Assembly (NCBI GenBank): GCA_964610505.1
Contig: CAZSXU010000002.1
Coordinates: 1 to 64,000, forward strand
Length of the DNA: 64,000 nt
Source: CAZSXU01 sp964610505
GTDB taxonomy: Bacteria > Arandabacterota > Arandabacteria > JAGLYR01
Reading direction: 5' to 3'
The notes under the pieces: model-generated
The model's database searches: none
What the model was told of the DNA's origin: nothing
Seen by the model: only the letters and a program-made list of their open reading frames with translations
Translations under genes and position numbers: made by a program
Shown: positions 49,373 to 58,666 of the stretch, piece by piece
How positions within the stretch are numbered: the stretch's first letter is position 1
Layout: each line of letters starts with the position of its first letter

Positions 49373-50647
49373 ATGAGAGAATTCGACAGGATCCCGGATG
49401 CCATCGAGGATATCCGTGCGGGCAAGATCGTCATTGTCGTGGACGATGAGGATCGGGAAAACGAGGGCGATTTCGTCCTGGCCGCGGAGAGGGTGACGCC
49501 CCAGGCCGTCAATTTCCTGGCCAAGGAGGGGCGGGGACTCATCTGTGTGTCCCTGGAGGGAGAACGGCTCGACCGGTTGGGGCTGGTTCCCATGGTGAGT
49601 CAGAATACGGCCAAGATGGGGACGCCCTTTGCGGTGTCCGTGGACGCGATCCATGGGACGACAACGGGAATCTCGGCCTACGATCGGGCGCGCACCGTCG
49701 AGGCCCTCGTGGATCCGGAGACCCGGGTCGAGGACCTCGCCCGCCCCGGACATGTGTTTCCGCTCAGGGCGATGGACGGGGGCGTCTTGAGGCGCGCGGG
49801 GCATACCGAAGCTTCCGTGGATCTGGCTCGCCTAGCGGGGTTGTATCCGGCGGGCGTGCTGTGCGAGATCATGTCGGACGACGGAAGCATGGCGCGAGTT
49901 CCCGAGCTGACGGTCCTTGCGGAGAAGTCCGGATTGCGGATCATCACGGTCAGCGATCTGATCCAATACAGGAGGAGTCATGAAGTCCTCGTTCGGCGGC
50001 TGGCCACCACGGAGCTGCCGACCGATTTCGGACCCTTCTTGATGCATCTCTACGGGAGCGCCGACTCGGAGAACCACCATCTGGCCCTCGTCGCCGGTGA
50101 TCCGGACCGTGTCCGTCATCCTCTCGTTCGGGTGCACTCCCAGTGTCTCACGGGCGACGTACTCGGTTCTCTTCGGTGCGACTGCGGGCAACAGCTGGAG
50201 GCCGCGCTGAAGATGATCTCCGATGCCGGCGTCGGTGTATTCCTGTACATGCGACAGGAGGGGCGCGGCATTGGACTGGCGAACAAGGTCCGGGCCTACG
50301 AGCTCCAGGATCACGGACTGGACACGGTGGAGGCCAACGAGAAGCTGGGGTTCGCCGCGGATCTCAGGGACTATGGAATCGGCGCTCAGATCCTTGCAGA
50401 CCTGGGGCTGAGCGAGATCCGCCTGATCACCAACAACCCCCGGAAGATCGTGGGGTTGGAAGCGTACGGCCTTCGAGTGGTCGAGAGAATCCCCATCGAA
50501 ATGGAGCCGACGGAATGCAACCGCCGGTATCTGAGTACGAAACGCGCACGACTCGGACACATGCTGAACCGCGTGGACGCCTCGAGCGCGAAGGCGAAGG
50601 ATGCATCGCAGGAGGAGAGGAGGTCAAGCCATGGCGCGGGTGTTTGA
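49373..50647 (+). CDS. ribBA: DHBP synthase / GTP cyclohydrolase II
   Basis: The fused enzyme makes both riboflavin precursors. The RibB half (1-205) shows VVDDEDRENEGDFVLAAE, HGTTTGISAYDRA and RPGHVFPLRAMDGGVL-RAGHTEA. The RibA half (about 210-400) has the zinc site CLTGDVLGSLRCDCGQQL and MRQEGRGIGLANKVRAYELQ. The 424-residue length includes a 20-residue Ser/Ala/Lys-rich tail. Its end overlaps ribH by 17 bases. Confidence 0.96.
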   Translation: MREFDRIPDAIEDIRAGKIVIVVDDEDRENEGDFVLAAERVTPQAVNFLAKEGRGLICVSLEGERLDRLGLVPMVSQNTAKMGTPFAVSVDAIHGTTTGISAYDRARTVEALVDPETRVEDLARPGHVFPLRAMDGGVLRRAGHTEASVDLARLAGLYPAGVLCEIMSDDGSMARVPELTVLAEKSGLRIITVSDLIQYRRSHEVLVRRLATTELPTDFGPFLMHLYGSADSENHHLALVAGDPDRVRHPLVRVHSQCLTGDVLGSLRCDCGQQLEAALKMISDAGVGVFLYMRQEGRGIGLANKVRAYELQDHGLDTVEANEKLGFAADLRDYGIGAQILADLGLSEIRLITNNPRKIVGLEAYGLRVVERIPIEMEPTECNRRYLSTKRARLGHMLNRVDASSAKAKDASQEERRSSHGAGV

Positions 50648-51119
50648 GGGCCGGCTGGACGGGCGGGGAAAGCGCTTCGGTATTGTGGTGAGTCGATTCA
50701 ATGAGCTGGTTTCGAATCGGCTTCTGGACGGCGCACTGGATTGCCTGAGGCGGCATGACACGGCCGAGGACGCAGTCGACGTGGTTTGGGTCCCGGGGGC
50801 GTTCGAAATTCCCCTTGCGGCTCAGGCGCTTGCAGAATCCAAGCGGTACGACGCGGTCCTCTGTCTGGGCGCCGTCATTCGGGGAGCGACGTCCCACTTC
50901 GAGAGAGTGAGCAGCGAGGTGACTCGCGGGATTGGACAGGCCGGTTTCCAGACCGGTGTGCCCATCGTCTTCGGTGTCCTTACGGCGGAGAATCTTGAGC
51001 AGGCACTGGAGCGCGCGGGGGCGAAAAGCGGCAACAAAGGGTGGGCGGCGGCGTTGTCGGCGCTGGAGATGGCCGATGTGATGCCACAGGTCCGGACGTC
51101 CGGCGATGGAGCGGCGTGA
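50631..51119 (+). CDS. ribH: 6,7-dimethyl-8-ribityllumazine synthase
   Basis: RibH joins the two precursors into lumazine. The 162-residue protein has GIVVSRFNELVSNRLLDGAL, VWVPGAFEIPLAAQALAE, CLGAVIRGATSHFERV and VFGVLTAENLEQALERAG. ATG 50631 follows GGAGGAGAGGAGG. It closes the riboflavin genes; nusB comes after the mini-ORF array. Confidence 0.96.
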   Translation: MARVFEGRLDGRGKRFGIVVSRFNELVSNRLLDGALDCLRRHDTAEDAVDVVWVPGAFEIPLAAQALAESKRYDAVLCLGAVIRGATSHFERVSSEVTRGIGQAGFQTGVPIVFGVLTAENLEQALERAGAKSGNKGWAAALSALEMADVMPQVRTSGDGAA

Positions 51120-51146
51120 GTGCCGCGCGCGAGAGGCGATCTTGGA

Positions 51147-51507
51147 ATGAGCCAGACGCGCGGCTGGCATTGCCGGGCGAGGGAGGCAGTCTTAGAATGA
51201 GCCAGACGCGCGGCAGGCACCGCCGGGCGAGAGAGGCAGTCTTAGAATGAGCCAGACGCGCGGCAGGCACCGCCGGGCGAGGGAGGCAGTCTTAGAATGA
51301 GCCAGACGCGCGGCAGGCACCGCCGGGCGAGAGAGGCNNNNNNNNNNNNNNNNNNNNNNNNNNNNNNNNNNNNNNNNNNNNNNNNNNNNNNNNNNNNNNN
51401 NNNNNNNNNNNNNNNNNNNNNNNNNNNNNNNNNNNNNGCGAGAGAGGCAGTCTTAGAATGAGCCAGACGCGCGGCAGGCACCGCCGGGCGAGAGAGGCAG
51501 TCTTAGA
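51147..51507 (+). repeat. 50-bp tandem array of coupled 17-codon mini-ORFs leading into nusB
   Basis: Copies start at 51147, 51197, 51247, 51297 and 51458, before the nusB ATG at 51508; a 100-N gap (51338-51437) hides an unknown number. Each unit is an ORF of 17 codons (MSQTRGRHRRAREAVLE in the consensus) that matches the NusB N-terminus. It ends in a TGA overlapping the next ATG (AATGAG), so stop and restart are linked from one unit to the next and finally to nusB. The first unit is the most diverged (W and C in place of R and R). Confidence 0.85.
51338..51437. other. Assembly gap of 100 N
   Basis: Exactly 100 N interrupt the 50-bp array. A round number is typical of a scaffold gap of unknown size, so the array's copy number is undetermined. 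Confidence 0.98.
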
Positions 51508-51951
51508 ATGAGCCAGACGCGCGGCAAACGCCGCCGGGCGAGAGAGGCGGCCTTTCAGGCCCTGTACCAGACGGAACACGGCCAGGATTCCGCGGGGAAG
51601 GCGCTGGGCCAGATTCTCGCCGGGCGCGCAGCGGGCCCCGAAGTCTCGGAGTACGCTCGGGCGTTGATCGACATCGTCGCCGACCACGAGGAGGAGATCG
51701 ATGCCGCGATCGAGTGTCTCCTGGACCACTGGGAATTCGGTCGTTTGGCGTCCGTCGATCGTGCGATTCTGAGAGTCGGGGCGGGCGAGCTTCTGTATCG
51801 CCCCGACGTTCCCGCAGAGGTGATCATCAACGAAGCCATAGAGATTGCGAAGAAATACAGTACGGAGCGATCGGGGGACTTCGTCAACGGGATTCTGGAT
51901 CGGCTCCGGCGAGTTTCGACGAAGCGGGCGGCGGCCGAGGGGGGAGAGTAG
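51508..51951 (+). CDS. nusB: Transcription antitermination factor NusB
   Basis: NusB binds boxA RNA with NusE (S10) to promote antitermination of rRNA operons. The 147-residue protein has the family's start RRAREAAFQALYQTE, the central EYARALIDIVADHEEEID and the end NEAIEIAKKYSTERSGDFVNGILDRL. It is the usual partner of ribH. The start sits at the end of an array of copies of its own first 17 codons, so its translation may depend on reinitiation from them. Confidence 0.96.
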   Translation: MSQTRGKRRRAREAAFQALYQTEHGQDSAGKALGQILAGRAAGPEVSEYARALIDIVADHEEEIDAAIECLLDHWEFGRLASVDRAILRVGAGELLYRPDVPAEVIINEAIEIAKKYSTERSGDFVNGILDRLRRVSTKRAAAEGGE

Positions 51952-51956
51952 GCGCG

Positions 51957-52685
51957 TTGCGGTACGCTGTCTTCTCGGACATTCATGGCAATGTGCAGGC
52001 CCTTCGGGCCGTTCTCGAGCGGATGGACGAACGTGAGGTCGATTGCCGGTTATGCCTCGGGGATATCGTGGGCTACGGGGGGAATCCCAATGAATGCGTC
52101 GATGCCGTTCGCCGGAGCGGCGCCCGGTGCATCGCCGGCAACCATGATCACGCGGTTCTGGGGATCGCCGGAATCGGGCAGTTCAACTCGCGGGCCCGCG
52201 CGGCCGCCATCTGGACCGCGGATGTCCTAACCGAGGAAAACCGCCGGTTCCTGTCCGACCTGCCGCTTGTCCTCAGCGCCCATGACGTTCTCTGTGTTCA
52301 TGCATCTCCCCGGGAGCCGGAGCAGTGGCACTATATCCTCACGGCGCATCAGGCGGAGGAGGCCTTCGAGAGTTTCGATGAAACGATCTGTCTGATCGGC
52401 CATTCGCATCGACCTCTCGTAGTCGCCCGTGACCGGGGAGAAACGTGCAGCCTGCCCTTTCGCGAAGACATCCGCATCCGCGCTGGAAATCGATACGTGA
52501 TCAACGGGGGCAGCGTCGGACAGCCCAGGGACGGGAATCCGGACGCCGCTTTTCTCTGGCTGGATACCGACCGCGGATGGGCGAGGATCGAGCGCGTGCC
52601 CTACGACATCGGGGGCGCCCAGAGGGCGATTCTCGAGGCCGGTCTCCCCGCTCCCCTTGCCGAGAGACTCGAGCATGGACGCTAG
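51957..52685 (+). CDS. Metallophosphoesterase of the YfcE/calcineurin type
   Basis: The 242-residue protein has the metal motifs DIHGN (8-12), GDIVGYGGNP, GNHDHA and GHSHRP (about 146-151) of small calcineurin-like phosphoesterases. It is related to proteins annotated as diadenosine tetraphosphatase-like or YfcE-like; the substrate is unknown. The start is TTG 51957, 5 bases after nusB, with GGGGAGAG upstream. Confidence 0.9.
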   Translation: MRYAVFSDIHGNVQALRAVLERMDEREVDCRLCLGDIVGYGGNPNECVDAVRRSGARCIAGNHDHAVLGIAGIGQFNSRARAAAIWTADVLTEENRRFLSDLPLVLSAHDVLCVHASPREPEQWHYILTAHQAEEAFESFDETICLIGHSHRPLVVARDRGETCSLPFREDIRIRAGNRYVINGGSVGQPRDGNPDAAFLWLDTDRGWARIERVPYDIGGAQRAILEAGLPAPLAERLEHGR

Positions 52686-52806
52686 CGCGTGCTTCCACCC
52701 GTGGTCTGCTGCGGTTCCAATCGGCGGCTTCGAGGGCGCTCTTGTCGCCCGCCGCTTCGCTCACGTGGCCGGACATCGGTGTTCCGGCAACCTTCGGAGT
52801 CTGTGA

Positions 52807-53898
52807 ATGAGACAGCCCAGGGATCCAGCGCCCCAGGCCCGGGCGGATTGCCCCAATCGAGATGGGGACAAGAACGGTGACATCGTTGCCACCGTGATCA
52901 TCGTAAACTGGAACGGCCGGGAATACCTGGAAACCTGTCTGGGATCCCTCGAGCGGCAGGACTTCCGGCGCTTTGAAGTCGTGCTGGTAGACAACGGGAG
53001 CGAGGACGGATCCGTGGGGATGGTTCGAACGCGGTTTCCGGGGGTTACCGAGATCATTGAGAATGGGCGGAACCTGGGTTTCGGCGTGGCGAACAATCAG
53101 GCCATCGTGAGGGCGCGCGGGCGATACATCATCCTCCTCAACAACGACACCGAGGTCGATTCGGGGTGGCTTGGGGCCCTTGTGGCGGCGGCGGAGACGG
53201 ATGCATCCATCGGGATGTGCGCGTCTAAGATCCTGAATTTCTATCGGAGGGACGAGATCGACAATACGGGTCATCTGGTCTATCCGGATGGGCTGAATCG
53301 AGGGCGGGGCCGCCTGGAGATCGATCGGGGGCAGTACGACGGCGCGCGCGAGGCGCTGTTTCCGTCCGGATGTGCGGCCCTGTATCGACGGGCCATGCTC
53401 GAAGAGATCGGGCTTTTCGACGATACCTTCTTCGCATACGGCGACGACACCGACCTGGGGCTTCGCGGCAGACTGGCCGGGTGGCGTTGCGCATTCGTCC
53501 CCGAGGCTCGCGTGTACCACCGCTACTCTGCCACGACCGGGCAGTACTCGGCCCGGAAGGCGTTTCTCGTGGAACGGAACCGCGTGTGGGTGGCCGTCAA
53601 GACCCTGCCCATCAGCATGTTGCTCGTCAGTCCTTTCTACACCCTGGCACGATTCGCGCTCCAGGGGTACGGTGCCCTCACCGGCAAAGGTGCGGCGGGG
53701 CGCTTCACCTCGGAGTATTCCGCCGCATCACTCATCGGTGTTCTCCTGAAAGCCTACTGGGCGGCCTTCGCCGGTCTCCAGCATCCTCTGAAGGAGCGGC
53801 GGCGGATCCTCGGCCGGAAGAAAGTCTCGGGTGGTGAGATTCGGCGCTGGTTCCGGGAGCATGGGATATCGGCGAGGGAGATCGCGCTGAAGGACTGA
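52807..53898 (+). CDS. Glycosyltransferase family 2 (rhamnosyltransferase-like)
   Basis: The 363-residue protein has the GT2 fold: TVIIVNWNGREYLETCLGSL, VVLVDNGSEDGS, the DxD-like ILLNNDTEVDSGW and FDDTFFAYGDDTDLGLRGRL. The last 100 residues contain two amphipathic membrane-associated helices. WbbL-type rhamnosyltransferases share these motifs, but the sugar is not certain. ATG 52807 is the most upstream start; the first 26 residues are hydrophilic and could be non-native. The 121 bases before it show no gene. Confidence 0.88.
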   Translation: MRQPRDPAPQARADCPNRDGDKNGDIVATVIIVNWNGREYLETCLGSLERQDFRRFEVVLVDNGSEDGSVGMVRTRFPGVTEIIENGRNLGFGVANNQAIVRARGRYIILLNNDTEVDSGWLGALVAAAETDASIGMCASKILNFYRRDEIDNTGHLVYPDGLNRGRGRLEIDRGQYDGAREALFPSGCAALYRRAMLEEIGLFDDTFFAYGDDTDLGLRGRLAGWRCAFVPEARVYHRYSATTGQYSARKAFLVERNRVWVAVKTLPISMLLVSPFYTLARFALQGYGALTGKGAAGRFTSEYSAASLIGVLLKAYWAAFAGLQHPLKERRRILGRKKVSGGEIRRWFREHGISAREIALKD

Positions 53899-54180
53899 CC
53901 TCCGCCCCGAATGCCGAAGAATGACGGCAATTGCACTTTTCGCCCGCACATTGTCCTACCCTCGGCGGTGGCTCTCTGCGGCACAGACTGTCCTACCCTC
54001 GGCGGTGGCTCTCTGCGGCGCAGACTGTCCTACCCTCGGCGGCCGGCGGGACCGCCCGGCGACATACCGACGGACCTGTCGAGGGCATGAATTTCGGAGA
54101 TGAAGACCACGGCACGCCCCACCGAGACGGCGGCGCGAACCGGCAAGCGCTCCCCGTCGAATACCCTTCGGAAAGAACAG
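53899..54180. other. Intergenic with a 37-bp tandem repeat
   Basis: No gene is seen. Units starting TGTCCTACCCTCGGCGG at 53952, 53989 and 54026 give about 2.5 copies of a 37-base repeat that also contains GTGGCTCTCTGCGG. It is again at a gene junction. Confidence 0.7.
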
Positions 54181-54210
54181 TTGACATCCTCGGGGAATCG
54201 GGACTAACAT
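54181..54210 (+). promoter_or_regulatory. Promoter of the second glycan cluster
   Basis: TTGACA (54181-54186), an 18-base spacer and TAACAT (54205-54210) lie about 150 bases ahead of the GT4 gene. The genes from 54360 to 63778 run with overlaps or short gaps and may form one transcript from here. Confidence 0.55.
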
Positions 54211-54359
54211 CTAGGAAATTTTGATGTTACACGATCGCGCTCGGTCGGACGCCGCAGGGTTTCCGGCGTCGTGGAGGGCCGCCCGAGAGGGGTGCTCGGC
54301 GTCGTCGACCGGCAACGGCCGGGGGCATGGCGGGTGTGTGTGTACTTGGGGAGTGCTCC

Positions 54360-55505
54360 GTGCGTGCTCGAACGCTTCGAATTCTCGTCATCAACTGGAG
54401 GGACATCAAGAATCCCGAGGCGGGGGGGGCCGAGGTCCATCTTCACGAGATCTTTCGGCGGGTGGCCTCCCGAGGCCATGAAGTCGTTCTTCTGGCATCC
54501 GGTTTCCCTGGTGGAGCGGGAGAGGAGACCGTGGACGGGATTCGCGTGGTCCGGAAGGGACGGTGGTGGAACTTCAACTTCGTTGTTCCCTTCCTGTACC
54601 TGTCCCGATTTCGACACCTGGGATTCGACATCGTGGTAGACGACATCAACAAGATTCCCTTCTACACGCCGCTCTTTGTTCACACGCCTCTCCTGGCCAT
54701 GATGCATCACCTCTTCGGCGAGAGCATTTTTCATGAGACGGCGCTTCCCTTCGCTCTCTACGTTCATGGTTCCGAGCAGGTCCTTCCCCTCGTGTATCGA
54801 ACGACGCGAATGACCGTCGTCTCGGACAGCACCCGAGACGAGCTGGTACACAAAGGGATTTCCCCGTCCCGCATCACCGTGATTCACAACGGAATTGACC
54901 ACAACCGCTACGAGCCGGATCTGCGGCGCAGGGTGCCCGAACCCAACGTTGTGTACCTGGGACGGCTGAAGAGGTACAAGAGTATCGACCTGGTGCTCCA
55001 GGCAATGAAACTCGTGCTCGCGCAGGTCCCCGAGGCGAAGCTGACCGTCGTGGGAGACGGGGACGACCGGCCGAGACTGGAGAAGACGGCGGTCGATCTG
55101 GGGATTGCGGGGGCCGTCCACTTCACGGGACGGGTAACCGAGAAGGAAAAGATCCGGTGGCTCCAGAAAGCTCGGATCGTCGTGAATCCGTCGAGGAAAG
55201 AGGGATGGGGGGTCACGGTGATCGAGTCGAACGCGTGCGGCGCCCCCGTGATCGCGAGCGACGTCCCGGGCCTCAGGGATGCGGTGCAGGACGGGAAGAC
55301 CGGACTGCTGGTCCGCTACGGTGATGTGCGGGATCTCGCCGCCGGGGTGGTTCTGATGCTCCGCAATCCGCGCGTGAGGGAAGAGTTTTCCAGACGAGCC
55401 ATTGCCTGGGCGCGGAGTTTCAGTTGGGATCGGGCAACGCACCAGACGCTTCAAGTGATCGAGCAGATGGTTTCGGAGGGCGGGCGGGGAAGGAGAGACG
55501 GGTGA
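54360..55505 (+). CDS. Glycosyltransferase family 4
   Basis: The 381-residue enzyme begins LRILVINWRDIKNPEAGGAEVHLHEIF, the acceptor loop with GGAE. Donor-domain marks are VVYLGRLKRYKSIDLVLQAM, HFTGRVTEKEKIRWLQKA and EGWGVTVIESNACGAPVIA. GTG 54360 is preferred, with GGGGAG upstream; ATG 54327 is in frame and cannot be excluded. The stop overlaps the following methyltransferase by GTGA. Substrate unknown. Confidence 0.88.
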   Translation: MRARTLRILVINWRDIKNPEAGGAEVHLHEIFRRVASRGHEVVLLASGFPGGAGEETVDGIRVVRKGRWWNFNFVVPFLYLSRFRHLGFDIVVDDINKIPFYTPLFVHTPLLAMMHHLFGESIFHETALPFALYVHGSEQVLPLVYRTTRMTVVSDSTRDELVHKGISPSRITVIHNGIDHNRYEPDLRRRVPEPNVVYLGRLKRYKSIDLVLQAMKLVLAQVPEAKLTVVGDGDDRPRLEKTAVDLGIAGAVHFTGRVTEKEKIRWLQKARIVVNPSRKEGWGVTVIESNACGAPVIASDVPGLRDAVQDGKTGLLVRYGDVRDLAAGVVLMLRNPRVREEFSRRAIAWARSFSWDRATHQTLQVIEQMVSEGGRGRRDG

Positions 55506-56248
55506 GGGCCGACGAGCTCGCCGAGATGTTTGATCTCGAAGATCACTACTGGTGGTTTCGGGGACGACGCACTCTGGCCCAAAGCCTGCTGTCCCGGTAC
55601 CGCGTCTGGCGGGAAGGCGATCGCATTCTGGATGTCGGATGCGGCACGGGGGCAACGGTGGACGAGCTGCGGGCGTATGGCCGGGTGGTCGGCCTGGATC
55701 GGTCGATGGCCGCGCTCGGATTCTGCCGGACCCGGAAGCTGACCTCTCTGGTGTGTTCCGAGGCGGGAGAGATCCCGTTTCCCGACGACACGTTCGACGC
55801 CGTCGTCGCCCTCGACGTTCTGGAGCACGTGGGGGATGACGCCCGAGTCCTCAGAGAAAGCGAGCGGGTCACGCGCCCCGGTGGGGTGGTCCTGCTGACG
55901 GTTCCGGCTTTTCGTTTTTTGTGGAGCGGTCATGACGAAGTTCTCCATCATTTGCGTCGCTACCGAGCGCCCGAGATCGGCGCCCTCATGAGAGACGCGG
56001 GGCTCGAGATTCTGAAGCTCAGCTACGCGATGTTTCTTCTGTTTCCGCCCATCGCGCTCTACCGGATGGTCGAACGGATCTCGGGTGCCGGGGACGGGGC
56101 GCAAACGACGCTCAGGAGCGTCCCCGGTGTCGTGAATCGGCTGCTGTACGGACTGTTGTGTCTGGAGGCGCGTTGGCTTCGGGTCGGTACGTTTCCTTTC
56201 GGGGTCTCGATTGTAGGCGTGGGCCGGAAGCGAGTGAAGGGACCATAG
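55502..56248 (+). CDS. Class I SAM-dependent methyltransferase
   Basis: The 248-residue protein has motif I ILDVGCGTGATVDEL (about 43-57), an acidic end of strand 2 (VVGLDRS) and motif II DAVVALDVLEHVGDD. The start ELAEMFDLEDHYWWFRGRR is common in methyltransferases next to glycan genes. Two hydrophobic stretches after residue 175 suggest membrane contact. GTG 55502 overlaps the previous stop. Likely methylates a sugar or lipid precursor, by context only. Confidence 0.85.
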   Translation: MRADELAEMFDLEDHYWWFRGRRTLAQSLLSRYRVWREGDRILDVGCGTGATVDELRAYGRVVGLDRSMAALGFCRTRKLTSLVCSEAGEIPFPDDTFDAVVALDVLEHVGDDARVLRESERVTRPGGVVLLTVPAFRFLWSGHDEVLHHLRRYRAPEIGALMRDAGLEILKLSYAMFLLFPPIALYRMVERISGAGDGAQTTLRSVPGVVNRLLYGLLCLEARWLRVGTFPFGVSIVGVGRKRVKGP

Positions 56249-56251
56249 AGA

Positions 56252-58618
56252 GTGGCTCGATCGAAGGGCAAGAAGCGCGGCAAGAGTGGTCGGGGAGGGT
56301 CCCGCGTCACGGAGACCGGGCGCGGTCGCGACGCGGATCACGCGGCCGAGATCAACCGATGGGATCACCTGGCCTGGCTGCTCTTTGTCGTCCTTGGAGC
56401 GGTGTTCTTCTGGGACGTTCTGTTCGGCTCCGGGGGCGCTCGCCGGTACTTCTGGGATGATTTCGTGGAGTTCGTCTATCCGACTCGCTACTTCGCGGCG
56501 CACTCGCTGGCCGGAGGAGTGATTCCCTTCTGGAATCCCTACGTATTCTCCGGGATGCCCTTTCAGGCCGACATCCAGTCGGCCGTCCTGTATCCTTTGA
56601 ACCTGGCGCTGAACCTGTTTGCGCCGGGTGGGCGCCCCAGCTTCCTGGCGGTAGAGGTGCTCACGATCGCTCACCTGATGCTGGCGGGAATCTGGATGTT
56701 CATTCTGTCTCGGCGATGGGGTGTGAGCGTATGGGGGGCATGGGTCTCGGGTATCACTTTCATGTTCTCCGGGTTTATCGTCACGCACGTGATCCACTTG
56801 AACGTTCTCGAGGTCGTGATCTGGCTGCCGCTGGCCTTTCTCTTCCTGCATCTGGCCTTTGAGAAACAGTCTCTGTGTTACGCCACGCTGGCCGGGGCCA
56901 TCCTGGCGATTGCGTTCTTGGGCGGCTCTCCCCAGATCGTGATGCTGTGCTACATCGGCCTGGGGTTCTTCACGGTGTATGCCATGGGCCGCATGGTGCG
57001 GCGCGGCCGGAATTTCTCCCCCTCATGGCTACGCATTCCGATCCTGGGCGTCGTCGCTGTGGGATTCTCTCTGGCGTTGACCCTGTTCCAACTCCTTCCC
57101 AGCTACCATCTCTCTCAGCTTTCGGTCCGGCCCGAGCTGACGTACGCGCAATCCGTCGAAGCCTCGTTTCCTCCGCAGAACCTGATCACGCTGTTCATGC
57201 CGCATTTCTTCGGGGGAACGGCGGGCGGCGATTTTTCCTCCTACTGGGGCGTCGGCCGATATTTCTTCTTCTGGGAGATGTGCGGGTATGTGGGGGTGGT
57301 GGGGCTGTTGCTGGCCTGGATCGGATTTCGAAAATCGGATCGGCCCCACAGGAAATTCTTCGCCGCGCTGGTCCTGGTCTCTCTACTGATGGCGGCCGGG
57401 AAATACGGAGGGGTCCACCGATTGTTCTTCGCCGCTCTTCCAGGGTATGACCGGTTTCGAATCCCATCCCGTGCCCTTCTGTTGTTTGTCTTTTCCTCCT
57501 CCGTGCTGGCCGGATACGGAGCCGAGGTCCTGACGACCGGTTACCACAAGTCTCTTGGACCGTGGCTGAAACGGCTGGCCCGGGGATGGGGAATATTCTC
57601 CGTCTGTGTTCTGGGATCCGCCGTCCTGTTGTTCCGGTGGATGGGACCGGGGAGGGACCTGGCGAGCGGCGCAGTGGTGGATTGGGCCTTCTTTCGCGTG
57701 CGTGCGGTACCTTTTGTCGTCTTCGCGGCGGCCGCGGGCATCCTGCTTTCCGTTCGGGGGCGGGACCGGTTGGCGACCTGGGCCACGGGGCTGGTCCTGG
57801 TCGGCCTGGTTACGGCCGATCTGTTTGCCTTCGGGCGGAGTCACAATCTGGGAAACGTCTCGCCGGATCGCCTGTACCCGTCGGGCCCCGTCGTGGAGGC
57901 TCTGCGGCCTGCAGACGTGAAATCGCTGTTTCGAGTGCAGGCCCGGGCCCCCGGCGGTTTGATGCTTATGCGGCGGAACCAGGGACAGATCGAAGGGGTT
58001 TTCAGTATTGACGGATACAACCAGCTGAAGCTCAGCCGCTACCAGACGTTTGACGTAGAGAGAACCTTGAAGCTGGACTTGCTGAATACGCGCTATCGAA
58101 TGGAGCCCCGAGATACCCAGGGTACCTATGACGCCGTGGAGACGAGCGGGTACCTGCCCAGAGTCTGGGTGGTGGCCGGAGCGATTGTGGCGCGTGACGG
58201 CGAAGAGGCTCGCCGGATTTTGAACGAGGGCAACTTCGATCCCCGCCGGGTCGTTGTTCTAGAGGAGCCGGAAGCGTGGGATCCGCCGGGGCCGAGGGCG
58301 ACGTCCGAATCCTGGGTCGACATCGTATCCTACGGACCGAATCGAATCAGTACCCGGGCTCGGTTGGATGGCGACGGTGTCCTGGTATTCTCTGAGATTT
58401 ACTATCCGGGCTGGGTGGCGTGGGTCGACGGGGTTCGACGACCCGTGCTTCGGGCGAACTACGCGCTTCGGGCGGTTCCGTTGGAGGCCGGAGAGCATAA
58501 GGTGGTGCTGGCCTGTGAGCCGGCGGATTTTCGCAAGGGACTCCTCCTGAGCGGTCTGTTTCTCACGGCCGGACTCGGGATCGTGGTGGCCCGGGCCATG
58601 GGAATCAAGAGCCTGTGA
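56252..58618 (+). CDS. YfhO-like multi-spanning membrane protein (putative glycosyltransferase)
   Basis: The 788-residue protein has a charged start (RSKGKKRGKSGRG), about 12 membrane helices to residue 560 and a soluble C-terminal domain ending in two further helices. The first loop, FWDDFVEFVYPTRYFAAHSL-G with PFWNPYVFSGMPFQAD, is the signature of YfhO proteins, which resemble GT-C enzymes using polyprenyl-phosphate sugars. It starts with GTG 56252, 3 bases after the methyltransferase. Role in decorating a surface glycan is inferred. Confidence 0.8.
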   Translation: MARSKGKKRGKSGRGGSRVTETGRGRDADHAAEINRWDHLAWLLFVVLGAVFFWDVLFGSGGARRYFWDDFVEFVYPTRYFAAHSLAGGVIPFWNPYVFSGMPFQADIQSAVLYPLNLALNLFAPGGRPSFLAVEVLTIAHLMLAGIWMFILSRRWGVSVWGAWVSGITFMFSGFIVTHVIHLNVLEVVIWLPLAFLFLHLAFEKQSLCYATLAGAILAIAFLGGSPQIVMLCYIGLGFFTVYAMGRMVRRGRNFSPSWLRIPILGVVAVGFSLALTLFQLLPSYHLSQLSVRPELTYAQSVEASFPPQNLITLFMPHFFGGTAGGDFSSYWGVGRYFFFWEMCGYVGVVGLLLAWIGFRKSDRPHRKFFAALVLVSLLMAAGKYGGVHRLFFAALPGYDRFRIPSRALLLFVFSSSVLAGYGAEVLTTGYHKSLGPWLKRLARGWGIFSVCVLGSAVLLFRWMGPGRDLASGAVVDWAFFRVRAVPFVVFAAAAGILLSVRGRDRLATWATGLVLVGLVTADLFAFGRSHNLGNVSPDRLYPSGPVVEALRPADVKSLFRVQARAPGGLMLMRRNQGQIEGVFSIDGYNQLKLSRYQTFDVERTLKLDLLNTRYRMEPRDTQGTYDAVETSGYLPRVWVVAGAIVARDGEEARRILNEGNFDPRRVVVLEEPEAWDPPGPRATSESWVDIVSYGPNRISTRARLDGDGVLVFSEIYYPGWVAWVDGVRRPVLRANYALRAVPLEAGEHKVVLACEPADFRKGLLLSGLFLTAGLGIVVARAMGIKSL

Positions 58619-58666
58619 GGCGACCGGTGGAGGCCCCGGGGACGCGAATCCGGTCGAGAGAAGACG

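Noticed and set aside
51147..51544. Possible CRISPR array at the 50-bp repeats
   Set aside because: Units are head-to-tail with no spacers and encode the NusB N-terminus; no cas gene is near.
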